A program made the position numbers and the translations under genes. From Verrucomicrobiota bacterium (GTDB lineage: Bacteria; Verrucomicrobiota; Verrucomicrobiia; Chthoniobacterales; UBA10450), in assembly GCA_003219395.1 (NCBI GenBank), contig QHOR01000059.1, positions 1 to 15,154 of the forward strand: a stretch of DNA of 15,154 bases, read 5' to 3'. Below are positions 8,119-15,154 of this stretch, piece after piece (position 1 is the first letter of the stretch; each line of letters opens with the position of its first letter). The notes under the pieces were generated by a model, which saw only the letters and a program-made list of their open reading frames with translations, was not told the DNA's origin and searched no databases.

Positions 8119-10503
8119 GTGGGCGAATTAGCCAGGATGAAAACGCATGTCATCGCGAACGCAGTGAGGGACCTCTCAAAAAGTGATGGATTACGCAGGT
8201 TACGCGGTGTGATCCGCGCTGCCTTGGTAAGATCGCTCGCTCTGCTCGGGATAACCGCGTGGTTTATTTGGCTGCTACTGCCCAAGCCTCCGTTGCTGGA
8301 TGGGATTTCGTTTTCTCAATGCGTCCGCGATCGGAATTCGCAATTGCTTCGCGTCACCCTCAGCACCGATCACAAATTCCGTATCTGGACTTCTTTACCA
8401 GAGATTTCGCCTGCCTTAGTCGATGCGACGCTCCGATTTGAAGACAAATATTATCGGCACCATCCAGGCGTTAACCCGTTTGCACTGTTGCGCTCGGCCC
8501 TTCATCTGGGCGTCAGCGGCGTACACAGCGGAGCATCGACAATTACGATGCAACTTGCCCGGTTGCGTTATCATCTTTGCACTCGCACGGTTCGCGGAAA
8601 ATTCGTTCAAATTATTCGCGCCCTCGAACTGGAGCGGCATTATTCGAAGGCCGAGATTCTTGAAGCGTATCTGAATCTCGCGCCCTACGGGCGAAACATC
8701 GAAGGCGCGGGCGCGGCCAGTCAGATTTATTTCGGCAAAACTGCCGCGCATTTGACTACACCGGAATCAATAGCCCTGAGTGTGATTCCCCAAAGCCCCA
8801 CCCGACGCGCGTTGTTTGTGCATCGGGATAACCACTCGCTCGACTCAGCGCAGAGCAATTGGTACGACCGCGCAAAAATCGACCGGCAATTCTCAGCGCG
8901 GCTGTTTAGCGCGCGCGCTCAAGACAAACGAAAATTTCTCGCGCCGCACTTTGTTCAGCAAGTCCTGGCGAGTGAACAAAACAAGAGCGAAATCGTTACC
9001 ACGCTCGATGTGGCGAAGCAGCAACTAATCGAGCGACGGATCACCGATTATATTCAAACAAATCGCAGTCGCGGAATTCAGAACGCCGCAGCCCTCCTGG
9101 TTGACACGCGCACCATGGACGTGCTCGCACAAATCGGCTCGGCAGATTTCTTTAACGCCGAAATAAAGGGACAAGTTGATGGAACACGCGCCCCACGCTC
9201 ACCCGGTTCCACTCTAAAGCCGTTCGTCTACGCACTAGCTCTGGAACAGGGATTGATTCATCCGTTGTCAATCCTGTCGGATGCACCGCACAGTTTCGGC
9301 GATTACGATCCGGAAAATTTCGACCGCGAATTCGTCGGTCCCATCCGCGCGTGCGACGCGCTCGCCCGCAGCCGCAATCTGCCAGCGGTTGAGCTTGCAT
9401 CCGAGTTGCATCACGCGACGTTTTATGAATTTCTCGTCGGCGCAGGCGTCAAATTGCCGCGCTCCGAATCAGTTTATGGTCTGACGTTGCCGTTGGGCGG
9501 GGGCGAAGTCACAATGGAAGATCTGGTGCGGCTCTACGCGGCACTCGCTAATAACGGAACGCTGCGTCCTCTTCGCCGCACGCTGACCGATCCCGCCGCC
9601 CAGCAAGAACGCAAGGTAATCATGCCGGAAGCGGCGTTCCTGACTCTGGAAATGCTCAACCTGCCACGCCCTGAAATTGGCCGCGCGTATTCGGAGCGGG
9701 CTGCGCCGGTTTTTTGGAAAACAGGAACATCCCATGCTTTTCGCGATGCCTGGTCGATCGCTGTTTTCAACCATTATGTGCTTGCAGTCTGGATCGGAAA
9801 TTTTGATGGCCGCGTCAACGGAACCTTTGTTGGACGAATTGCTGCTGCTCCTCTTTTGTTTCAACTCATCGACAGTTTGCGTACGATGTGGCCGGAGCCG
9901 AACCAACCCCACCTTCCGCCGCCGGGCGCTAATCTGAAACGCGTCTCCTTTTGCGCGGTCTCGGGTGACTTACCTGAGCCCTACTGCACACAACAGATCG
10001 AGGGATGGTTCATTCCAGGAATTTCGCCGATCAAACTTTGCGACGTTCATCAGGAAGTGCTTGTCGATGCTGCGAGCGGGCTCCGCGTCGCGCGTGATGA
10101 CGGAACGCGCCCAGTCCGGCGTGAAGTCTACGAATTTTGGCCCACGGAATTGTTGTCGATTTTTCAGCGTGCTGGAGTGCCCAGAAAAATGCCGCCGCCT
10201 TTTTTGCCGGATACAGATCCGGAGCTGGTAGCGCGCAGTGGGAATCCTCCCCGTATTATCGCTCCCGCTGCCGGGAGCACATATGAAGTTTTAAATAGTG
10301 AGTCGACTCGCAAAGAAGGAATCCCGTTGCGAGCGAAAACGGATGCAGATGTTCGTGAAGTATATTGGTTCGCCGACAAGGCTTTCATTGGAAAATCTGC
10401 CGCCACCGACATTGTTTCCTGGAAATCAGCTCCCGGCCGCTATGAATTAACCGCGCTGGACGATCACGGGCGCTCCGGTTCCTGCACGGTAACCGTTCGC
10501 TGA
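8119..10503 (+). CDS. pbpC: Penicillin-binding protein 1C (bifunctional glycosyltransferase/transpeptidase)
   Basis: Class A penicillin-binding protein that polymerises peptidoglycan glycan strands and can cross-link them in the periplasm. Numbered from GTG 8119 (794 residues): membrane anchor at about 38-54; GT51 glycosyltransferase with the catalytic-Glu motif FEDKYYRHHPGV at 107-118, GASTITMQLAR at 138-148 and KAEILEAYLNLAPYG at 177-191; transpeptidase with STLK at 364-367, SRN at 418-420 and KTGT at 534-537; and a C-terminal BiPBP_C beta domain at about 705-794. All catalytic motifs are intact. It starts immediately after the macroglobulin stop, the yfhM-pbpC pairing known from Escherichia coli. 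The start is uncertain: GTG 8119, ATG 8137, GTG 8164 and GTG 8209 are all in frame. The stretch 8143-8205 looks like a dispersed repeat read through as protein, and the 8209 start (preceded by AGGT) would give an N terminus like that of E. coli PBP1C. Confidence 0.95.
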   Translation: MGELARMKTHVIANAVRDLSKSDGLRRLRGVIRAALVRSLALLGITAWFIWLLLPKPPLLDGISFSQCVRDRNSQLLRVTLSTDHKFRIWTSLPEISPALVDATLRFEDKYYRHHPGVNPFALLRSALHLGVSGVHSGASTITMQLARLRYHLCTRTVRGKFVQIIRALELERHYSKAEILEAYLNLAPYGRNIEGAGAASQIYFGKTAAHLTTPESIALSVIPQSPTRRALFVHRDNHSLDSAQSNWYDRAKIDRQFSARLFSARAQDKRKFLAPHFVQQVLASEQNKSEIVTTLDVAKQQLIERRITDYIQTNRSRGIQNAAALLVDTRTMDVLAQIGSADFFNAEIKGQVDGTRAPRSPGSTLKPFVYALALEQGLIHPLSILSDAPHSFGDYDPENFDREFVGPIRACDALARSRNLPAVELASELHHATFYEFLVGAGVKLPRSESVYGLTLPLGGGEVTMEDLVRLYAALANNGTLRPLRRTLTDPAAQQERKVIMPEAAFLTLEMLNLPRPEIGRAYSERAAPVFWKTGTSHAFRDAWSIAVFNHYVLAVWIGNFDGRVNGTFVGRIAAAPLLFQLIDSLRTMWPEPNQPHLPPPGANLKRVSFCAVSGDLPEPYCTQQIEGWFIPGISPIKLCDVHQEVLVDAASGLRVARDDGTRPVRREVYEFWPTELLSIFQRAGVPRKMPPPFLPDTDPELVARSGNPPRIIAPAAGSTYEVLNSESTRKEGIPLRAKTDADVREVYWFADKAFIGKSAATDIVSWKSAPGRYELTALDDHGRSGSCTVTVR
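8143..8218. repeat. Putative dispersed palindromic-type repeat overlapping the 5' end of pbpC
   Basis: The stretch beginning ATGTCATCGCGAACGCAGTG and running through GAGGGACCTCTC resembles a high-copy intergenic repeat found in many bacterial genomes; its opposite strand reads the familiar spurious peptide RSLTAFAMT. It is followed by GGATTACGCAGGTTACGCGG and a small hairpin, CGCGG (8203-8207) pairing with CCGCG (8214-8218) around a 6-base loop. Read in the pbpC frame it gives VIANAVRDLSKSDG, residues with no likely role in the enzyme. Only one copy lies in the window, so the assignment rests on recalled similarity, not on an alignment. Confidence 0.45.
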
Positions 10504-10553
10504 TTCGGCGGACAATTGCGACGGTCATGGACCGCCGCTACAAGTGAATCGGA

Positions 10554-12545
10554 ATGTCCCGCCAATATACGCTCCAACGTGCGCATCCATCCACCTCCAT
10601 CCATGTCGATTACCCCGCCGAGCTAAATCTTGCGGCAGTGACTGCGTCCCCAGGTCCGCTCCTCGTGATCGCTGGCGCGGGCTCGGGGAAAACACGCACG
10701 CTCACCTATCGCGTCGCGTACCTGCTGGAAAACGGAATCGATCCGCGAAACATTTTGCTTCTCACATTCACGAACAAGGCCGCGCGTGAAATGCTGGGCC
10801 GCGTAGCGAACTTACTGCCGGTCGATGCCAGCGGACTCTGGGGCGGCACATTCCATTCGATAGGAAACCGAATTTTGCGCCGGCATGGCAGCGCGCTCGG
10901 ATACTCGAGCGGCTTCACGATCATGGACCGCGAAGATCAAAAGGATTTGATCGATGCCGTCGTGACCAGCGCAGGAATTGATCCGAAGGAGATCAGATTT
11001 CCTAAGGGCGATGTGCTCGCGGAGATCTTCAGTTTCGTCGTGAATACGGAGGACCCGATGGAGAAATTGCTTGCAGAAAAGTTTCCCTATTTCCTGCCGC
11101 TACTGGACAAAATTCAAGACGTCCGTGAGCGCTATGAAAAAAAGAAGAAGGCGACTAACTCGATCGATTTCGACGATCTGCTGCAAAAGACGTTATCGAT
11201 GTTTCAACAGCACGAGCGAATCGCCGACGTTTACCGGCGGCAGTTTCAGTTCATTCTGGTGGATGAATATCAAGATACAAATAAGATCCAGGCCGATCTC
11301 GTTGATGTGCTGGCCCGCGATCATCACAACCTGATGGTAGTGGGCGACGATGCCCAGTCGATCTACTCCTGGCGCGGCGCTAATTTCCAAAACATTCTCG
11401 AATTTCCGAAGCGATATCCAGACGCACAGGTGTTCAAGATTGAAATGAATTATCGCAGCGTCCCCGAAATTCTGGAGGTAGCGAACGCGGCCATTGCCGC
11501 AAACGTCCGGCAATTCCGAAAGCACCTGAGCGCAACGCGCGAATCGAAAGCGCTGAAACCCGCTTTGGTCGCGCTAAACGACAGCGGTGAGCAAGCGCAG
11601 TTTGTCGCGCAGCGGATCCTTGAACTGCGCGATGAGAATGTCGATCTCAACGACATCGCGGTGCTTTATCGCGCGCACTATCACGCAATCGAACTACAAC
11701 TGGAGCTTTCGCGCCGCGGTATACCGTATCAAATTACCAGCGGCATCCGATTTTTCGAGCAGGCGCATATCAAAGATGTCACCGCGTTTGTGCGCGTAGT
11801 AGCCAATCCCCACGACGAAGTCGCATTCAAACGGATGGTGAAATTGCTTCCAGGTATTGGCAATCGCACAGCAGAAAATCTTTGGAGCCGCTGGGAAAAT
11901 TCGTTGTCCGAAGGAGGAGAAATTTCCTCGTGGAGCGATCGCCTGCTGTCGATGCCCGTTCCGGCGAAATCAAAGAAGACGTGGGAGCAACTCGCGCATA
12001 CGCTGGACGAAATAGCCCCGGCCGGCCGGCCCAACATGCCGTCGGAAATGATCACGTCCGTGGTCGAAGCTGTTTATGATGATTACGCCAAGGCGAATTT
12101 CACAAATTACGAACTTCGCCGCGAAGATTTGAATCAGTTGGCAATCTTTTCCCGTCAGTTCAAAGATGTGCACGAATTTCTTTCGCAACTGGCGCTGATC
12201 AGTAACGTCGATGCAGAAGCTGGGCCCGCCCAAACGAGCGACAAAGAAGCGGTCAACCTTTCTTCGGTGCATCAGGCCAAAGGGCTCGAGTTTCACACCG
12301 TATTCGTGATTTGGCTGACAGACGGAATGTTTCCCAGCAATCGCTCGCTCGATACCCGCGACGCGCTCGAGGAAGAACGGCGTCTGTTTTATGTAGCCAT
12401 CACACGCGCCCGCGATGAGCTTTATCTGGCATATCCGCAAATGCGCTTGAGCGGGGGATATGGCGATGTTTTCCAGAGGCCCTCGCGTTTTCTCCAAGAA
12501 ATTCCAAATGAACTCCTGGAGAGCTGGCAAGTGAGTAGAAGATGA
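10554..12545 (+). CDS. uvrD: UvrD/PcrA/Rep-type superfamily 1 DNA helicase
   Basis: ATP-dependent 3'-5' DNA helicase of the UvrD/PcrA/Rep family, acting in repair and in removing proteins from DNA. In 663 residues: Walker A GAGSGKT at 41-47; motif Ia TFTNKAAREM at 71-80; GTFHSI at 98-103; Walker B DEYQDTN at 237-243; motif III GDDAQSIYSWRGA at 264-276; NYRS at 299-302; motif V VHQAKGLEF at 572-580; motif VI EEERRLFYVAITRARDELYL at 606-625. All core ATPase motifs are intact. It is shorter than typical UvrD/PcrA (about 720-770) because the C-terminal extension after motif VI is minimal. The Q-motif region reads ELNLAAVTASPGP, where relatives have LN followed by two or three residues including a Gln before AAV; that Gln appears absent. 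It follows pbpC after a 50-base gap and may share its transcript. UvrD, PcrA and Rep cannot be separated by eye. Confidence 0.93.
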   Translation: MSRQYTLQRAHPSTSIHVDYPAELNLAAVTASPGPLLVIAGAGSGKTRTLTYRVAYLLENGIDPRNILLLTFTNKAAREMLGRVANLLPVDASGLWGGTFHSIGNRILRRHGSALGYSSGFTIMDREDQKDLIDAVVTSAGIDPKEIRFPKGDVLAEIFSFVVNTEDPMEKLLAEKFPYFLPLLDKIQDVRERYEKKKKATNSIDFDDLLQKTLSMFQQHERIADVYRRQFQFILVDEYQDTNKIQADLVDVLARDHHNLMVVGDDAQSIYSWRGANFQNILEFPKRYPDAQVFKIEMNYRSVPEILEVANAAIAANVRQFRKHLSATRESKALKPALVALNDSGEQAQFVAQRILELRDENVDLNDIAVLYRAHYHAIELQLELSRRGIPYQITSGIRFFEQAHIKDVTAFVRVVANPHDEVAFKRMVKLLPGIGNRTAENLWSRWENSLSEGGEISSWSDRLLSMPVPAKSKKTWEQLAHTLDEIAPAGRPNMPSEMITSVVEAVYDDYAKANFTNYELRREDLNQLAIFSRQFKDVHEFLSQLALISNVDAEAGPAQTSDKEAVNLSSVHQAKGLEFHTVFVIWLTDGMFPSNRSLDTRDALEEERRLFYVAITRARDELYLAYPQMRLSGGYGDVFQRPSRFLQEIPNELLESWQVSRR

Positions 12546-12676
12546 TGAACCCGAATGACGAAGGAACAGGGACATCCTAATGGCGGAATGACGAAAACAG
12601 CCGACCAATTTCTTCGCCATTCGTGCTTCATCGTTATTGCGTCATTCGTCATTCGTCATTGGTTATTTGCGAGCAA
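12546..12676. repeat. Repeat-rich spacer with inverted copies of GAATGACGAA
   Basis: Spacer between the helicase stop and the malQ start. GAATGACGAA occurs at 12553-12562 and 12586-12595, and its reverse complement TTCGTCATTC at 12645-12654, inside a tandem run of the heptamer GTCATTC (12641-12660, nearly three units). The arms could pair as long-range hairpins in RNA or single-stranded DNA. Degenerate relatives (TTCGCCATTCGTGCTTCATC) fill the space between. Translated, the stretch gives VIRHSSLVI and MRHSSFVI, the kind of spurious peptide I recall being scattered through verrucomicrobial annotations, which suggests a dispersed intergenic repeat. It carries no T-tract, so it is not a standard Rho-independent terminator. 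Confidence 0.6.
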
Positions 12677-13237
12677 ATGAATCTCTCGCCGGAAAAGAAG
12701 ATCGCGGGCGTCCTCGTGCCTGTATTTGCACTACGGGGGGAAAACGATTTAGGAATCGGCGACATCGGCGCGTTGCGCGAGTTCATAGATTGGGCAGCCG
12801 AAATTGGATTCAAGCTCGTCCAACTCCTGCCGATCAACGAGACCGGGACCGACAATAGTCCATATAACGCAATTAGCGCGATGGCGATTGAGCCATCAAC
12901 GATGCACCTTGCGCCAAATTCACCCCAGGATTTAACACGGGAAGATTTTGATGTCGCCGTTTCCGATGTCGATCTTGCGACGCTCCGCAGCGGCGGAATC
13001 AAGTATCGCCACGTAAAAAAAATGAAGCGGCGCGAGCGTGGATCGACGAACTGCTTTTCAGACATTCTGCGAACAAGAATCCACTTGGCTGCGCGATTAC
13101 GCATTTTTTCGCGTCTTAATGGAGGAGAATGCCGACAGTCCCACGTGGAACCGCTGGCCGGCGCAACTTCAATCAATGGAACGAGCTCGAAACTGGCTGA
13201 GCGATTTGCCGCACGATCGACAGAATGCCATAAATGA
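12677..13237 (+). CDS. malQ: 4-alpha-glucanotransferase (GH77), N-terminal part, broken by frame change near 13026-13041
   Basis: N-terminal part of amylomaltase. ATG 12677 begins MNLSPEKKIAGVLVPVFALR, followed by the GH77 signature NDLGIGDIGALREFIDWAAE and LVQLLPINETGTDNSPYNAISAMAIEP, the conserved start of the TIM barrel. The family-like sequence continues to about YRHVKKMKR (13006-13030). The frame then diverges into unrelated sequence and stops at 13235-13237, while the rest of the enzyme is in the next frame. An 8-A run (13015-13022) sits just before the break. The few residues between VKKMKR and the resumed homology look fewer than I would expect for the family, so a small deletion is as possible as a one-base insertion. 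An upstream extension of the frame to 12623 runs through the repeat spacer and is not a likely start. Confidence 0.85.
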   Translation: MNLSPEKKIAGVLVPVFALRGENDLGIGDIGALREFIDWAAEIGFKLVQLLPINETGTDNSPYNAISAMAIEPSTMHLAPNSPQDLTREDFDVAVSDVDLATLRSGGIKYRHVKKMKRRERGSTNCFSDILRTRIHLAARLRIFSRLNGGECRQSHVEPLAGATSINGTSSKLAERFAARSTECHK

Positions 13238-14336
13238 TCGGCAAAAGTTCTTCTGCTACGTGCAGTGGATCGCTTACCGCCAATGGCACGAGATCAAATC
13301 ATACGCAGAATCGCGGGACATCGCACTGGCGGGCGATATTCCATTTGGCGTGAGTTACCATAGCGCCGACGTGTTCACGCGCCGGGATGAATTCATGCTG
13401 GAGTGGTCTGGTGGCGCGCCTCCAGAGCCGTACTTTAAGGATGATGCCTTTGTCCAAAAGTGGGGTCAGAACTGGGGTATACCGGTTTATTGCTGGGAGA
13501 AAATGCGTGCAAACAACTTCGCGTGGTGGCGCGAGCGCGTGCGCGCAGTCCGATCTGTGTTTCATCTGTTCCGAATCGATCACGTGCTCGGGTTCTATCG
13601 TATCTACGCCTTTCCATGGAGACCGCGGAAGAACAATCATTTTCTCCCGCTCGATTGGAATCAGATGCTGCAACAAACCGATGGCCGCGCACCCCATTTC
13701 ATTCCGCGCGACGACCAGAGCCAAGAAAACTGCGAAGCAAATAAACGCGATGGTGAAGAATATCTCCGCATTGTCTTGGAAGAGGCCGGCTCCACATGTG
13801 TGATTGGCGAAGATCTTGGGATGGTGCCCGATTACATGCGTCCAGATCTGCGCTCGCTGGGAATCGCCGGATTCAAAATCCCGCAATGGGAGTTACGCGA
13901 TGGTACAATCGTGCCGGGAGATAAATACGAACGGCTTTCGGTGGCAACGTACGCCACCCATGATCACAAGCCCGTTCGCGCGTTATGGGAGGAAGCCTTT
14001 CAACATTCCACGGCTACGTCGGAACAATCGAGATTCGATCTGGCAAAGATCGCCGCCTTCGCCGGCTTTGAGCGAACGATGGAATCGTTCGATTTCGAAA
14101 AGGATTTTTATCCGGCGATCATGGAAGCGCTCTTCAAGAGCGAGTCGTGGCTTGCTATCGTCATGATCACCGATTTGCTGGCACGCACCTATCGCTTCAA
14201 CGTCCCTGGGACAAAAGCGAACCTGAATTGGACCCGGCGAATGCAGCGTTCGGTCGCGCAACTCCGTGCCAGCCGAAAAGAGCAACAGCGCATGCGCTTA
14301 GTCCATGACTTGATGGTAAAAACAGGACGCGTCTGA
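13038..14336 (+). CDS. malQ: 4-alpha-glucanotransferase (GH77), catalytic part
   Basis: Catalytic portion of the malQ gene starting at 12677. The enzyme moves alpha-1,4-glucan segments between maltooligosaccharides or glycogen, releasing glucose, in the cytoplasm. The expected GH77 catalytic triad is visible: nucleophile Asp in FRIDHVLGFYR (codon 13578-13580), acid/base Glu in IGEDLGMVPDYMR (codon 13809-13811), and the transition-state stabilising Asp in YATHDHKPVRALW (codon 13962-13964). The substrate-loop region GDIPFGVSYHSADVF and the WSGGAPPEPYFKDDAF stretch are also typical. The GTG at 13038 only opens the frame and is not a genuine start; family-like sequence begins at about TAFQTFCEQESTWL. 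A TGA at 13023-13025 bounds this frame upstream. With the N-terminal part the protein would be about 550 residues, within the family's range. No other glycogen gene is in the window. Confidence 0.93.
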   Translation: MDRRTAFQTFCEQESTWLRDYAFFRVLMEENADSPTWNRWPAQLQSMERARNWLSDLPHDRQNAINDRQKFFCYVQWIAYRQWHEIKSYAESRDIALAGDIPFGVSYHSADVFTRRDEFMLEWSGGAPPEPYFKDDAFVQKWGQNWGIPVYCWEKMRANNFAWWRERVRAVRSVFHLFRIDHVLGFYRIYAFPWRPRKNNHFLPLDWNQMLQQTDGRAPHFIPRDDQSQENCEANKRDGEEYLRIVLEEAGSTCVIGEDLGMVPDYMRPDLRSLGIAGFKIPQWELRDGTIVPGDKYERLSVATYATHDHKPVRALWEEAFQHSTATSEQSRFDLAKIAAFAGFERTMESFDFEKDFYPAIMEALFKSESWLAIVMITDLLARTYRFNVPGTKANLNWTRRMQRSVAQLRASRKEQQRMRLVHDLMVKTGRV

Positions 14337-14371
14337 GCACAAACGTCCGCCGCCACCGACCCAATCTCTGC

Positions 14372-15154
14372 TCACGCGCTCTTTTCGATGGGCGCGCCGA
14401 CTCTGTTGCCCCATTCGGTCCACGACCCATCGTAGTTCCGCACGTTATTTAGCCCCAGTAGATAGGTGAGCACGAACCAGGTGTGACTCGAGCGCTCGCC
14501 GATGCGGCAATAAACCACTGTCTCTTTTTCGGGTCCGACTCCGCACTGTTCGAAGTAGATTTTGGCCAGTTCCGACGCCGGTTTAAACGTGGCATCATCG
14601 TTGGTAGCCGTTTTCCATGGCACGCTTTTCGCCCCAGGTATGTGGCCACCTCGCAACACTCCTTCCTGCGGATACTCCGGCATATGCGTGATCTCGCCCT
14701 TATACTCACCCGGCGAGCGCACGTCGATTAGAGGTTTGCCGCTTTTGCTTTGCGCCAATGCTTCATCGAAGAAAGCGCGAATCTCTTTGTCGAATCGTTT
14801 CTTCGGCACCGGATAATTTGTCTTTGCGTATCTGGGAACTTCACGCGCCAGGGGACGGCCTTCGGCTTTCCATTTATCTCGACCGCCATTGAGAATTTTC
14901 ACTTTCTCATGTCCAAACAGCCGGAACGCCCAGAGAGCATAGCAGGCCCACCAGTTGGCTTTATCACCATAAAAAACACAGGTGGTATCCGGCGTAATCC
15001 CGTTACGACTGCAAAGCTCCGCGAATGTCTGCGGGGAAATATAGTCACGAATCACCGGGTCCTGCAGATCAGCGCGCCAGTCGATATGTACCGCGCCGGG
15101 AATATGCCCGGTGTCGTAAAGGAGTACATCTTCGTTCGACTCAACAATTCGGAT
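14372..15154 (-). CDS. Thiosulfate/3-mercaptopyruvate sulfurtransferase (two-domain rhodanese), partial at the 5' end
   Basis: Two-domain rhodanese that transfers sulfur from thiosulfate or 3-mercaptopyruvate to cyanide or thiol acceptors. The visible 260 residues begin in frame exactly at the right edge with [20 protein letters not shown], the start of the inactive N-terminal rhodanese fold; roughly 20 residues are missing. The C-terminal domain has [14 protein letters not shown] and the active loop [15 protein letters not shown], with the catalytic Cys codon at 14509-14507. The ending [22 protein letters not shown] is standard. The loop CRIGERS resembles thiosulfate sulfurtransferases of the actinobacterial CysA/SseA type more than the CG(S/T)G-type loop of mercaptopyruvate-specific enzymes, so thiosulfate is the likelier donor (inference). 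The gene converges on malQ with 35 bases between stop codons and no clear shared terminator. Confidence 0.93.
   Translation of the reverse strand: MRIVESNEDVLLYDTGHIPGAVHIDWRADLQDPVIRDYISPQTFAELCSRNGITPDTTCVFYGDKANWWACYALWAFRLFGHEKVKILNGGRDKWKAEGRPLAREVPRYAKTNYPVPKKRFDKEIRAFFDEALAQSKSGKPLIDVRSPGEYKGEITHMPEYPQEGVLRGGHIPGAKSVPWKTATNDDATFKPASELAKIYFEQCGVGPEKETVVYCRIGERSSHTWFVLTYLLGLNNVRNYDGSWTEWGNRVGAPIEKSA

Noticed and set aside
10506..10537. CGGCGG and CCGCCG arms as a terminator after pbpC
   Set aside because: A 6-base stem with a 20-base loop and no T-tract; not supportable as a Rho-independent terminator.
12623..12676. An upstream start at 12623 for malQ
   Set aside because: The extra residues come from the repeat spacer and the GH77 N terminus begins naturally at ATG 12677.
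13015..13025. The A8 run in malQ as a programmed slippage site
   Set aside because: The frame that carries the catalytic part has a TGA at 13023-13025 directly after the run, so slipping there into that frame terminates at once; slipping into the third frame would still need a second change.
14335..14373. GAGCA and TGCTC arms between malQ and the sulfurtransferase as a bidirectional terminator
   Set aside because: Only 5 bases pair across a loop of about 29 bases, and there is no T-tract on either side.
1..15154. A novel defence, mobile or CRISPR-type system
   Set aside because: Every long coding frame matches a known family; there is no transposase, integrase, nuclease cluster, spaced direct-repeat array or unexplained gene cassette.

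Overview
The window reads as chromosomal DNA of a Gram-negative bacterium, most probably Verrucomicrobiota (a soil Chthoniobacterales-like lineage is my best guess). The reasons are: an ECF sigma factor paired with a PEGA-tailed Ser/Thr kinase, the alpha-2-macroglobulin/PBP1C pair typical of outer-membrane bacteria, moderate GC, and two repeat-like stretches that resemble repeats I remember from verrucomicrobial genomes. The taxonomy is inference; there is no rRNA or other marker here. I found no tRNA, rRNA, CRISPR array, transposase or phage gene, and no gene-free stretch over 300 bases.

Layout. Positions 1-2064 (minus strand): an ECF sigma factor followed 9 bases later by a membrane Ser/Thr kinase whose PEGA-repeat tail runs off the left edge. 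A 155-bp divergent intergenic region (2065-2219) separates it from the plus-strand cluster. Positions 2220-8118: a bacterial alpha-2-macroglobulin of about 1,965 residues with an intact thioester. Positions 8119-10503: penicillin-binding protein 1C (pbpC), directly abutting. Positions 10554-12545: a UvrD/PcrA-type helicase. Positions 12546-12676: a repeat-rich spacer. Positions 12677-14336: 4-alpha-glucanotransferase malQ. Positions 14372-15154 (minus strand): a thiosulfate sulfurtransferase, convergent with malQ and cut by the right edge.

How the genes fit together. The alpha-2-macroglobulin and PBP1C form a known pair: a membrane-anchored protease trap beside a peptidoglycan synthase, read as periplasmic defence and wall repair. 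The divergent sigma factor/kinase pair looks like a phosphorylation-linked signalling module with no visible anti-sigma factor. Whether it controls the macroglobulin operon cannot be told from sequence. The helicase, malQ and sulfurtransferase are ordinary housekeeping or metabolic genes.

The most striking feature is that three of the seven genes (kinase, macroglobulin, malQ) are each broken by one apparent frame change, and all three are net +1 in the direction of reading. Each gene keeps its expected catalytic or signature residues on both sides of the break. Insertion errors in the assembly are the simplest explanation, with real gene decay second. I found no convincing undescribed system.
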